Shown: positions 9,466-18,238 of the stretch, one piece after another | How positions within the stretch are numbered: position 1 is the stretch's first letter | How the letters are laid out: every line of letters starts with the position of its first letter | NCBI GenBank assembly: GCA_963820375.1 | Contig: CAWFZX010000013.1 | Coordinates: 62,001 to 126,000, forward strand | Source: AWTP1-13 sp963820375 | GTDB taxonomy: Bacteria > Pseudomonadota > Alphaproteobacteria > Rhizobiales > Hyphomicrobiaceae | Direction: 5' to 3' | Length of the DNA stretch: 64,000 bases | Notes under the pieces: model-generated | What the model was told of the DNA's origin: nothing | Database searches by the model: none | The model's input: the letters and a program-made list of their open reading frames with translations, nothing else | Position numbers and translations under genes: made by a program

Positions 9466-9539
9466 CAGTGCCGCTGCCTTAGTAAGGTTGAGCCCAAGGT
9501 TCGACACCGACTGTGGCAGGACGATAAACAGGGATCCTA

Positions 9540-9860
9540 TGGGGGGGATCGCAGAGCAGTGACGCACTCACGCGTCCATCGATTGCCGCGACCGGTGCTG
9601 AATTTGTTTCGATTGAGAATGCCAGCAATCAGGTCGTCATTGGCGATGAGGACTAACTGACTGACTGCATTGATGATGTCGGGTGAGATAGAGTTGCGCT
9701 GGCCACGCCGCCGCCGGCGGCAAGCATAACTCGGTGTGGGTGCCACCCATCCAATGGATGAGAAGGACGATCTCGGCGGCGTCGATGTCGGCAATCACTT
9801 CATTGATCATACTGCGGACGATGCGCTTCTTGAACCGCGCACCCGTAGTCGGGGCGGACC
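9540..9860 (-). pseudogene. Serine recombinase (resolvase/invertase type) C-terminal remnant
   Basis: Reverse frames give RFKKRIVRSMINEVIADIDA, EIVLLIHWMGGTHTEL, then after a frameshift CRRRRRGQRNSISPDIINAV and QLVLIANDDLIAGILNRNKF ending near TGRGNRWTRECVTALRS. This is the C-terminal part found in large serine recombinases of proteobacteria, including the helix-turn-helix-like segment before NRW-T-E-V. The catalytic resolvase domain is missing. It is another decayed mobile element in the island. Confidence 0.6.
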
Positions 9861-10365
9861 ATCGTTAGCCAGGGTTGCGCGCGATAGAGGCGCTTTCTCT
9901 AAGCGCGGCGGCGTTGCACTAGCCACTCGCTATGCAGCTTGCGGCGGCGGCCTACGTGCTGACCTGAACCAACATAGCCCCACGCAACGCCGGTCTTACC
10001 ATAGGCGTAGGCACCCCAAAGATGCGATGGGCTATGATGCGGGGGGTGGAAGCTAGCGGGGCCTGCGCCAAGAGATATCGCCGTTGTTCCATTTCGTAGG
10101 CAGATCCAGCCCATGTTCAAGGAACCACGGGAGGGCAAGGAGGGCTCATCTCACGTAGCCGAGCGCTGCCGCCAGCGGCGGAACTGGAGATCCGGGTTCA
10201 TGAGCCTCGCGCGGCAGATCCTACCGCAACTCGCGACGGCGTTTTTCTCGAGCCCCTCGCTAAAGTGCTTTTCGGTCAGCGCCTCCACCGTGGCAGCACG
10301 GTCGATGTGGGCGCTTCGTCGCTCGGCAGCCGGGCGTTTCGTGAGCCATGGTTACGAGACCTGGC
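9861..10365. other. Decayed or noncoding stretch
   Basis: I recognise no protein here on either strand. Short open frames are present but their translations are arginine- and serine-rich shadow sequence. It probably contains further erased mobile-element DNA between the recombinase remnant and the end of the oxidase-lectin gene. Confidence 0.3.
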
Positions 10366-13300
10366 TCAGAGAAACAGGAAGTCACTCCCGAATGTGACGT
10401 GGTTGCCGCCTGCCAGAGTGGCATCGAGCCCGTTGATCTCGACCTGCTGCAGATTGCTCAAGCCACCCGTGGCGGCCGTGAACCCAAAATAGGCGAACTG
10501 GGAGTCAGCGAGGTAGGTGTTAGCGAGGTCGCCAGTCAAGGTCGCAGCCTGTTTGCCATCAAACGAATAGCTCAACGTCTCCAGGGCAGCGTCCCATGAC
10601 ACATGGACGCTGTGCCACTGGCCGTCCTCGATGTTGCCGAGGCCGACCGGATTGCTGAGGTTGATCGTACCCAATGGCGCGTCGGTATCCACGAAATTGG
10701 TGTGATCGTCGGCGATGTCACCGAACGCGGCGTTCTCAAAGGCGTCGAACTCGATAGCGAGGCCGTTACGGATGCCAGAGGCGCCAAGGAAGCCGCCGCC
10801 GTTGCCGGTCGCATCGGCGCCCAATGGGTCATTGTGAAGAACGAATGCCATACCATCGGCACCGGCCGCATCCTTGTTGCCGAGATAGAGATCGAAGCTG
10901 AGCTGAAAGTCGGAGCGCAGATCGATGCGCTCATTCGACATCAATGCGCCAGTCTGGCCCGGCGTGTCTTGGGTCAGGCTGAAAATGTTGCTCGCGGCAT
11001 CGTAGGAGGCGTTTCCGTTCCAGCTCACACCGCCCGTGCCAGGGACGGGGACGGGGACGGGGACGGGAATTGGTGGTTCGCCGACTTGAACCTGAGTGCC
11101 ATCCTCGAGTACGGCTGCAAGTGCGTTAATCTCGACCTGCTGCAGGTTGCTCAAGCCACCCGTGGCGGCCGTGAACCCGAAATAGGCAAACTGGGAGCCA
11201 GCGAGGTAGGTGTTAGCGAGGTTGCCAGTCAATGTCCCAGCCTGTTTGCCATCAAACGAATAGCTCAACGTCTGCAGGGCAGCGTCCCATGACACATGGA
11301 CGCTGTGCCACTGGCCGTCCTCGATGTTGCCGAGGCCGACCGGATTGCTGAGGTTGATCGTACCCAATGGCGCGTCGGTATCCACGAAATTGGTGTGATC
11401 GTCGGCGATGTCACCGAACGCGGCGTTCTCAAAGGCGTCGAACTCGATAGCGAGGCCGTTACGGATGCCAGAGGCGCCAAGGAAGCCGCCGCCGTTGCCG
11501 GTCGCATCGGCGCCCAATGGGTCATTGTGAAAAACGAATGCCATACCATCGGCACCGGCCGCATCCTTGTTGCCGAGATAGAGATCGAAGCTGAAATCAA
11601 AGTCGGAGCGCAGATCGATGCGCTCATTCGACATCAATGCGCCAGTCTGGCCCGGCGTGTCTTGAGTCAGTCTGAAAATGTTGCTCGCGGCATCGTAGGA
11701 TGCGTTTCCGTTCCAGCTCACACCGCCCGTGCCAGGGACGGGGACGGGGACCGGGACGGGGACGGGAACTGGTGGTTCGCCGACTTGAACCTGAGTGCCA
11801 TCTTCGAGTACGGCTGCAAGTGCGTTAATCTCGACCTGCTGCAGGTTGCTCAAGCCGCCCGTGGCGGCCGTGAACCCAAAATAGGCGAACTGGGAGCCAG
11901 CGAGGTAGGTGTTAGCGAGGTTGCCAGTCAATGTCCCAGCCTGTTTGCCATCAAACGAATAGCTCAACGTCTGCAGGGCAGCGTCCCATGACACATGGAC
12001 GCTGTGCCACTGGCCGTCCTCGATGTTGCCGAGGCCGACCGGATTGCTGAGGTTGATCGTACCCAATGGCGCGTCGGTATCCACGAAATTGGTGTGATCG
12101 TCGGCGATGTCACCGAACGCGGCGTTCTCAAAGGCGTCGAACTCGATAGCGAGGCCGTTACGGATGCCAGAGGCGCCAAGGAAGCCGCCGCCATTGCCGG
12201 TCGCATCGGCACCGAATGGATCGTTGTGAAAAACGAATGCCATACCATCGGCACCGGCCGCATCCTTGTTGCCGAGATAGAGATCGAAGCTGAAATCAAA
12301 GTCGGAGCGCAGATCGATGCGCTCATTCGACATCAATGCGCCAGTCTGGCCCGGCGTGTCTTGAGTCAGTCTGAAAATGTTGCTCGCGGCATCGTAGGAG
12401 GCGTTTCCGTTCCAGCTCACACCGCCCGTGCCAGGGACGGGGACGGGAACTGGTGGTTCGCCGAATTGAACCTGAGTGCCGTCCTCGAGTACGGCTGCAA
12501 GTGCGTTAATCTCGACCTGCTGCAGGTTGCTCAAACCACCGCTGGCGGCCGTGAACCCAAAATAGGCATAATTGAAGCCTGCGAAGTATCTGCTGGCAAG
12601 GTCGCCAATCAACGTCCCAGCCTGCTTGCCATCAAACGAATAGCTCAACGTCTGCAGGGCTGCGTCCCATGACACTTGGACGCCGTGCCAATTGCCGTCC
12701 TCGATGTTGCCGAGGCCGACCGGATTACTGAGGTTGATCGAATCCAATGGCGCGTCGGTATCCACGAAGTTGGTGTGGTCGTCGGCAATGTCACCGAACG
12801 CGGCGTTCTGATAGGTGTCGAACTCGATGGCGACGCCATAGCGGATGCCCAAGGCGCCAAGGAAACCGCCGCCGCCGCCAGTTGCATCGCCGCCGAACGG
12901 GTCGTTGTGAAGTACGAATGCCATGCCATCGGCACCGGCCGCATCCTTGTTGCCAAGATAGAGATCGAAGCTGAGCTGAAAGTCGGAGCGCAAGTCGATG
13001 CGCTCATTGGACATTAACGCGCCCTTCTGGGCCGGCGCGTCCTGGCCTAGGATGAAATGCTCAGAGGCGGTGTCGTGGGTGGCGTTGCCATTGAGAGTTA
13101 CCCAACCGCCCATCTCCTCGGATAGCAACTCGCCGCCAACATCGACCTTAACAGTCGATGCAACGGAGGGTGTCCCGTTCTCATTTATGGCGAACAGCAT
13201 CCAGTTGCCTGGAGTCAAAACATTGCTGTTCTCAGGCAGCTGAACAACCAGCTTGTTATTCGCTGCTACGGTAAAAGGCAGCTCCAGCTTGCTTGCCGAC

Positions 13301-14703
13301 ATATTCAATGAATGCGTCACCGCTCCGTACTTTACCAACGTCAGGCGGTCGATGGCTGAGGCGTCATCGACGGAGATCGTAAACGTGGCGCCGGGCTGCA
13401 ATTCATCGGGTGCGCTGGCGATGACGGGTCGTTGCGCGAGATTGCCGTCTTGGTCGAAGAGATAGGGCGGTGTGTAGATTTCACCATTGGTATTAACAAG
13501 TGGACCAGGGGCACCGCCGCCAAGCGAGAGCACGGTAGCGTCGGGGAGCAGGATGGTGGTGGAGTGATAGAGCCGAGGTATCTCTGCGTCAGAGCCAATC
13601 TTCCATTGCCCAGTGCTCGGATTCCAGATCGCGACTTCGTTCGTAACGTCGGTCAGCGCGTTGTTCACACCGCTGCCGCCGGTCACCATCACCGAGCCGT
13701 CTGCCAGCACAACCATGTTCGACCACAAGCGGCTTTCGTTCAGACTTGCCGTCTTAGTAAACGTCGGCGCATCGCCGCTCATGTCCATGATCCAGGCGTC
13801 ACCGTTGTTGGCGAGGACCAGGACCTTATTCTGCTCATACATGATCGCGGGATTGGCCTCGGATGTCTCAAATGGCAGGCTCCCCACCACTGAGACTTGG
13901 CCATCACCAGAGGGATCCATGAGCATCACATTTGCCGGTTGGCCGGCCGGCACCATGACCTCGAAAATGTTGATCTTGCCATCAGCATCGAGCCAGGCGC
14001 GAGGATACCACCAGTGATTCGCTATAATGCTGCTGGTTGCGCCGTCCAAGGTCCTCCAACCGCTATGCGGCGTATAGAGCTCTGGTGTGCCGACGCCGCC
14101 ACCATCGCCGTTCTGCCCGCCCATCAAAACAATCTTGCCGTTCGCCAGCGTGACTGCGGTTGGGTACCACCGCTCGAACTGCATGTGGCCGCCGCAAATA
14201 TGACCATCGTGAACCTCGCCGACCTCGCAGTCAGGGTCCAAGGGCGAGACTGTCATGGTGGCCGGATCGTAGACGTTGACGTCGTGAACTCCATGGTTGA
14301 CGTCGTCAGGGTCGTGTCCACGGGAATCGCCACCCGCGATAAGGATCTCACCTGTCTCGGGCACCACAGCCGCGGCCGAGCAGAACATGTCGGTCGGTGT
14401 TCCGGTGGGCAGCGTGAAGTGCGTGTTGGTCGCGATATCCCAAACGTCATAAATCAGCATCGCACCTTGCTGACCGAACTGATCGGTGCCGTAGGACAGG
14501 ATCTTGTTGTCGGGCGTCAGAACGCAATGAATGCCGATGATCGGCCAGTCGAAGACACCGCTCCACTGGCCACTGGTGCTCTGAAACGTTGGCACTTTAC
14601 TCGCCCCACGAGGACAAATTGCTACCAAGTCGCGCGGTTGCAAATATCGCTCCAGGTCGAGGCAGCGGACATCGGGGCTTCCACCTAGAACCGCATCACG
14701 CAA
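10366..14703 (-). CDS. Copper-radical (galactose/glyoxal) oxidase fused to four lectin-like domains
   Basis: 1445 residues from a TTG start. Residues about 35-525 are a galactose/glyoxal-oxidase (AA5-type) seven-bladed propeller plus its C-terminal cap. The copper-site residues are all recognisable: Cys108 (DMFCSAAAV), Tyr180 (FERWYPTAV), Tyr379-His380 (RLYHSTTIL) and His464 (AVTHSLN). Such enzymes oxidise primary alcohols of sugars or small aldehydes and release hydrogen peroxide. Four L-type/legume-lectin-like domains of about 230 residues follow, each with MSNERIDLRSDF, IEFD and YFGFTAATGG-type segments, joined by Pro-Val linkers. No signal peptide follows the TTG, and an in-frame TGA lies just upstream, so the true N-terminus may be lost or shifted. 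Probably an extracellular glycan-oxidising protein; substrate unknown. Confidence 0.85.
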   Translation of the reverse strand: MRDAVLGGSPDVRCLDLERYLQPRDLVAICPRGASKVPTFQSTSGQWSGVFDWPIIGIHCVLTPDNKILSYGTDQFGQQGAMLIYDVWDIATNTHFTLPTGTPTDMFCSAAAVVPETGEILIAGGDSRGHDPDDVNHGVHDVNVYDPATMTVSPLDPDCEVGEVHDGHICGGHMQFERWYPTAVTLANGKIVLMGGQNGDGGGVGTPELYTPHSGWRTLDGATSSIIANHWWYPRAWLDADGKINIFEVMVPAGQPANVMLMDPSGDGQVSVVGSLPFETSEANPAIMYEQNKVLVLANNGDAWIMDMSGDAPTFTKTASLNESRLWSNMVVLADGSVMVTGGSGVNNALTDVTNEVAIWNPSTGQWKIGSDAEIPRLYHSTTILLPDATVLSLGGGAPGPLVNTNGEIYTPPYLFDQDGNLAQRPVIASAPDELQPGATFTISVDDASAIDRLTLVKYGAVTHSLNMSASKLELPFTVAANNKLVVQLPENSNVLTPGNWMLFAINENGTPSVASTVKVDVGGELLSEEMGGWVTLNGNATHDTASEHFILGQDAPAQKGALMSNERIDLRSDFQLSFDLYLGNKDAAGADGMAFVLHNDPFGGDATGGGGGFLGALGIRYGVAIEFDTYQNAAFGDIADDHTNFVDTDAPLDSINLSNPVGLGNIEDGNWHGVQVSWDAALQTLSYSFDGKQAGTLIGDLASRYFAGFNYAYFGFTAASGGLSNLQQVEINALAAVLEDGTQVQFGEPPVPVPVPGTGGVSWNGNASYDAASNIFRLTQDTPGQTGALMSNERIDLRSDFDFSFDLYLGNKDAAGADGMAFVFHNDPFGADATGNGGGFLGASGIRNGLAIEFDAFENAAFGDIADDHTNFVDTDAPLGTINLSNPVGLGNIEDGQWHSVHVSWDAALQTLSYSFDGKQAGTLTGNLANTYLAGSQFAYFGFTAATGGLSNLQQVEINALAAVLEDGTQVQVGEPPVPVPVPVPVPVPGTGGVSWNGNASYDAASNIFRLTQDTPGQTGALMSNERIDLRSDFDFSFDLYLGNKDAAGADGMAFVFHNDPLGADATGNGGGFLGASGIRNGLAIEFDAFENAAFGDIADDHTNFVDTDAPLGTINLSNPVGLGNIEDGQWHSVHVSWDAALQTLSYSFDGKQAGTLTGNLANTYLAGSQFAYFGFTAATGGLSNLQQVEINALAAVLEDGTQVQVGEPPIPVPVPVPVPGTGGVSWNGNASYDAASNIFSLTQDTPGQTGALMSNERIDLRSDFQLSFDLYLGNKDAAGADGMAFVLHNDPLGADATGNGGGFLGASGIRNGLAIEFDAFENAAFGDIADDHTNFVDTDAPLGTINLSNPVGLGNIEDGQWHSVHVSWDAALETLSYSFDGKQAATLTGDLANTYLADSQFAYFGFTAATGGLSNLQQVEINGLDATLAGGNHVTFGSDFLFL
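11042..11067. repeat. GGGACG microsatellite, linker between lectin domains 3 and 4
   Basis: Plus-strand GGGACG units encode the alternating Pro-Val linker on the minus strand. Sister linkers lie at about 11735-11766 (longer, one unit altered to CCGGGACG) and 12434-12447 (shorter). Unit number differs among the three, so linker length varies by slippage. Confidence 0.8.
11735..11766. repeat. GGGACG microsatellite, linker between lectin domains 2 and 3
   Basis: The longest of the three Pro-Val-coding tracts, consisting of about five six-base units with one variant. Encodes an extended PV-rich spacer between adjacent lectin-like domains. Confidence 0.75.
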
Positions 14704-15516
14704 TGCTGGCGACTTTGGTCACGGCTTGTTGCCGCACGCTGCGGAGGCTTCGAGAAAGCTTGGCTTTTTGGACCACGTCGCGGGCCTGCCAGGATCCGCC
14801 GCAGCGCGGTTAACCAATTTCCTAATCGATGTGCCGTTGTCGCTAGCTGGAGCAGAACCAGTGAGCGCCATGGATGCACGTCGGGTCATCGCGGCGGGGC
14901 AATGACCGCCGAGTGTGCCGCGATCCGGGCGCTGACGCCCGCTGGTTCGCACATTTGAGGTTGCTCGATGACCGCTGTGTCGGATTGAGACGTGTCACAA
15001 GGATGACGGCAATCTGGCATTGTCGACGACGCCGGCCACAGGCCCTGGCGCGGAAAACCGCTGCGTGCCAAGTGAGATTTACAAAAAACTGGGCCCCAGC
15101 ACGCTGGCAAAAATTCTCGCATGGGGCATCGAGACTGGTTCGATGACGCCGTGGCTGAACATGAGCTGCGCCGTCGGTCTCTCGAGGTTCTATGCCGCAA
15201 CGCGCGGCCTGCTCGCGCCGCTCAAGAGACAGAGCATCCAGATCGACCAGAACGATGCCGAAGGTTTGGCGCTGACCATGCGAGCCGAAACTAAAGCCCA
15301 GACCTCCGCCTCCGCGACGGCAGCGCTCGAAACCCCTGTGTGGAGGCGAGGAGGCAGGTCGACCAGCTTCGCCGCGAGGTCGCGGCGGAGGAGGGTCCCA
15401 CGTCATCTCGTCGACGCCCGGCGCCGCGGACAAGCTTGCGTCGTCGCCCTGACGGACCTTACCGCTTAAGTTCTGCCGGCCTGCCGGCGCCCGTCCACGA
15501 CATCGTTAACTCAGGG
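14704..15516. other. Gene-poor stretch of about 800 bases
   Basis: The longest open frames are a plus-strand frame from a TTG at 15020 to 15469 (149 codons, with a SEIYKKLGPSTLAKILAWGI segment) and an overlapping minus-strand frame at 14843-15433. I recognise neither. The plus frame is slightly more protein-like in its first 90 codons, but it lacks a good ribosome-binding site and ends arginine-rich. No signal peptide for the oxidase is evident in the frames upstream of its start. This is the right edge of the island. Confidence 0.3.
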
Positions 15517-16875
15517 CTAGACGGTCGCAGCGCTGCTGGCCGCGAGGAGCATCCGATCCACCATGGCCTGGGTTGAACCCAGGTAGTTGACCGGATCGGT
15601 CAGCTGGCGCAGCCGCTTGCCATCGAGATGCTGGATCACCTGCGGATCGCGCTCGAGTTGGACGAGGAGCGGTGTCCCCTTCTCCAGGGCGGCGCGCGAG
15701 GCGTGCGCCACAATGTGATGGGCCGCCTGCCGCCCGGTGTGCTCGGCGAGTGCCATCATCACCGCCTCGGCGACGATCAGGCCACCCGTCAGCTCCAGAT
15801 TGCGTCGCATACGCTCCGGCTCGACGATCAGTCCTTCCAGCATCGAGCGCGCGTGCGTGAGCGCGGCGCCAGTGGCCAGGAAGGCCTCGGGCAGAGCCAT
15901 CCACTCGAGGTGCCAGGGGCCGGTCGCCCGTTCATGGTCGGCCGCCACGGCATCGAACATCAGGCCGGCATGCTGGCGCACGATCCTAGCCGCGGCGATA
16001 ATGAGCTCGCAGGCGATCGGATTGCGCTTCTGCGGCATGGTTGATGAGGAACCGCGGCCCTCTTCGAAGGGTTCGAAGGCCTCGCCGACCTCGGTCTGCA
16101 TTAACAGCATAATATCGGTCGCGATCTTGGCCAGGCTGCCCGTGATCAAGGCCAGCGCCGCGACCGTTTCCGCCAAGCTGTCCCTGCCCACGTGCCAGGG
16201 CATGGGGGAGCTCCCGAGACCGAGCTCCGCCATCAGAGCATCGTGGACGGCAAGCCCATTGTCGCCGAGCGAGGCCAAGGTGCCGACCGCACCGCCGAAC
16301 TGCCCGACCAGCACGCGAGGTCTGATCTCCTTAAGACGCCGGCGATGCCGCACGATCGCGCTGAGCCAGATCGCGGCCTTGTAGCCGAAGGTCACGGGCA
16401 GCGCGTGCTGCAGATGCGTGCGGCCGGCCATCACCGTCAGCCGGTGCTTTTTCGCCAGTTCTATAAGGGTGTTAGCGAGCGCGCCGAGATCGTTCTCGAC
16501 AATCGCCAAGGCCGCCTTGAGCTGAAGGACAACGGCCGTGTCCATGATGTCTTGCGTGGTCGCACCCCAGTGCAGATAGCGCCCGGCCTCGCCGCACTGC
16601 TTGGCGAGCTGGGCGACGAGCCCAACGATCGGATAGCCGACCACGTTGGTGGCTTGCCGCAGCTGAGCCAGATCGATCTGCTGGGCGCTGGCAAGGCGCT
16701 TGATGGCGTCGGCCGCCTCCTTGGGAATGATGCCCAACCGGCCCTCGACCTGGGCGAGCGCCACCTCCACCTCGACATAGCGCGCCACCGTCTGTTGGTC
16801 AGAGAAGATGGCGCGCATGCCAGCTGGCGCGAAGCTGTCGCGAAAAATCGCCGAATCGAACACCGTCGAAGCCAT
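15517..16875 (-). CDS. Fumarase/aspartase-superfamily lyase, PcaB-like
   Basis: 452 residues starting MASTVFDSAIFRDSFAPAG. The superfamily signature is GRGSSSTMPQKRNPIACE, and the other two conserved regions are GRYLHWGATTQDIMDTA and GRTHLQHALPVTFG. Overall it is closest in style to 3-carboxy-cis,cis-muconate cycloisomerase (PcaB) and adenylosuccinate-lyase-like proteins. No other protocatechuate genes are nearby, so a role in aromatic catabolism is not supported by context. Members form homotetramers with active sites made from three subunits. It is a single gene, separated from parA by 79 bases. Confidence 0.8.
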   Translation of the reverse strand: MASTVFDSAIFRDSFAPAGMRAIFSDQQTVARYVEVEVALAQVEGRLGIIPKEAADAIKRLASAQQIDLAQLRQATNVVGYPIVGLVAQLAKQCGEAGRYLHWGATTQDIMDTAVVLQLKAALAIVENDLGALANTLIELAKKHRLTVMAGRTHLQHALPVTFGYKAAIWLSAIVRHRRRLKEIRPRVLVGQFGGAVGTLASLGDNGLAVHDALMAELGLGSSPMPWHVGRDSLAETVAALALITGSLAKIATDIMLLMQTEVGEAFEPFEEGRGSSSTMPQKRNPIACELIIAAARIVRQHAGLMFDAVAADHERATGPWHLEWMALPEAFLATGAALTHARSMLEGLIVEPERMRRNLELTGGLIVAEAVMMALAEHTGRQAAHHIVAHASRAALEKGTPLLVQLERDPQVIQHLDGKRLRQLTDPVNYLGSTQAMVDRMLLAASSAATV

Positions 16876-16954
16876 GCTGCGTCCGGCTCCTTTTGCTTGC
16901 GCGGCCGCCCACCCTAGCAGAAGCGCGACGCCGTCACCGTCATCAGCCCCGCGG

Positions 16955-18130
16955 CTACTTGATCAGCGTCGGCTTAGTTTGCGGCGGCGGTGGGGGGCTG
17001 GCGGCGGCTTGCGCCGGCGCTGGGACCGCTCGCACGACGCGCGGGGCGGCGGGTCGCGCTTGCTCCACGGGCGCAACAGGCCGCGGCCCCGGCGGGGCCG
17101 CAGCTGCCGTGGTGGTGGCGGCGGCCGATCGTTCCGGCGGCGGCGGCGGCGATGCCGGTCGCGGCGCGGCGGCCTCACTGGCGGCAGGCTTAAGAACCGC
17201 AGCAGGGGCCGGTGGTGGCGGCGTTGGCGCCGCCTTCGGCGCCGCCGGCGGCTGGCTGGCTTTTGCCGCCGCCGCCTGGGCCCGGGCCGCAGCGGCGGCG
17301 TTGGCGACTTGCAGTCGGCCGATCAATTCCTCGGCCACGGCGCGAATGGTATGGCCGGAGTCACCGGGATACTTGGCAACGTAGGAACGCTCGACGGGGC
17401 TGAGCTGCGCTGCCACCTGCAAGGCGCTGGTGCGGGGGACGGCTTGGGTAAAGCAGCGATTGTCGGCGTTCTCCGACAGCCAGCGCTGATAGTCGGCGTC
17501 GACCGAGGAGTAGGGGTCCTTCATGTTGATGATGACGCCCAAGTTCTCGGCAAAGCCCATTTCCGGGTTCAGGCCCTTGAAGCGGCGGAAGACCTCCAGG
17601 CCGCAGGTGGAGACATAGTCCGGTTTGGTCGGCGAGAGGTGAAAGTCGGCCTCCCTGAGCCAAGATTCCGTCAACACCGAGAGGCCCGGCGGGCAGTCGA
17701 TCAGGACAATGTCAAACACGCCACGCACATGATTGAGCAAGGCGCCGATGCTGCGGCGCAGCTGGCCGTGCAGACTTTCTTTGGAAACTTCCCGCTCGAA
17801 CAAGGTGAGTTGCATATCGCTCGGCACCAGATAGACCGAGCGCGCCTCGTCCACGTCCGAGACCCCACCGACCACAAAGCGCGGCCAGTCGACTGCCACA
17901 TTGTTGAGGACGCTCGCCACCAGCAGATCGACAATGGTGAGGCCGTCCGATTGCAGCCGATGCAGATTGGCAGGTGTCAGCAACATCGCACTGATGCTGG
18001 TCTGCGCGTCGGAATCGATGATCAGAACGTTCTTGCCAAAGTGCGCCGACAAGGTCTCGGCCAGGGCCAGGACGAGCGTCGATTTGCCGACCCCGCCCTT
18101 GGTATTCATCACAGCGATTGCGTTACGCAT
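16955..18130 (-). CDS. ParA/MinD-type P-loop ATPase with Pro/Ala-rich tail
   Basis: A deviant Walker A, NTKGGVGKSTLVLALAE, lies right after the start, followed by VLIIDSDAQTSISAML and DIVLIDCPPGLSVLTESWL, the hallmarks of ParA-family ATPases. I chose the ATG at 18130 because it sits at the family N-terminus behind a G-rich tract; a TTG four codons earlier is possible. After about 280 residues of ATPase there is a tail of about 110 residues made almost only of Ala, Pro, Lys and Arg. No parB-like gene or parS-like site is adjacent. This makes chromosome segregation unlikely and positioning of some cellular cargo more likely (inference). Confidence 0.85.
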   Translation of the reverse strand: MRNAIAVMNTKGGVGKSTLVLALAETLSAHFGKNVLIIDSDAQTSISAMLLTPANLHRLQSDGLTIVDLLVASVLNNVAVDWPRFVVGGVSDVDEARSVYLVPSDMQLTLFEREVSKESLHGQLRRSIGALLNHVRGVFDIVLIDCPPGLSVLTESWLREADFHLSPTKPDYVSTCGLEVFRRFKGLNPEMGFAENLGVIINMKDPYSSVDADYQRWLSENADNRCFTQAVPRTSALQVAAQLSPVERSYVAKYPGDSGHTIRAVAEELIGRLQVANAAAAARAQAAAAKASQPPAAPKAAPTPPPPAPAAVLKPAASEAAAPRPASPPPPPERSAAATTTAAAAPPGPRPVAPVEQARPAAPRVVRAVPAPAQAAASPPPPPQTKPTLIK

Positions 18131-18238
18131 CCCCACCCCCAACGCGCCTGAGCCGGTGGGCTCGGAGCCGAGCCTACCTCATGTGACGGGCAAATATGGC
18201 ATAGTCCGGGTGCATGTCGAGCCGCCGTCGCTGAAGTT

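Larger units (their letters stand above)
10366..13110 (-). repeat. Four tandem lectin-domain repeats, period 681-699 bases
   Basis: The same coding segment recurs with spacings of about 693, 699 and 681 bases; compare 10603, 11296, 11995 and 12676, which carry the same run. Copies two to four are nearly identical at nucleotide level over several hundred bases. The first copy, next to the oxidase, has diverged more. This indicates recent expansion or gene conversion within the array. Confidence 0.9.

Noticed and set aside
10366..13110. Long direct repeats as a possible CRISPR array or transposon cluster
   Set aside because: The repeats are about 690 bases, in frame and each encodes a complete lectin-like domain; there are no short repeats with unique spacers.
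14843..15433. 196-codon minus-strand frame upstream of the oxidase-lectin gene
   Set aside because: Considered as a possible N-terminal or signal part of the oxidase. It is in no continuous frame with it, is Arg/Pro-rich and lacks a signal peptide.
16808..18151. 447-codon plus-strand frame opposite parA
   Set aside because: Gly/Arg-rich translation made by the Pro/Ala-coding tail of parA on the other strand.
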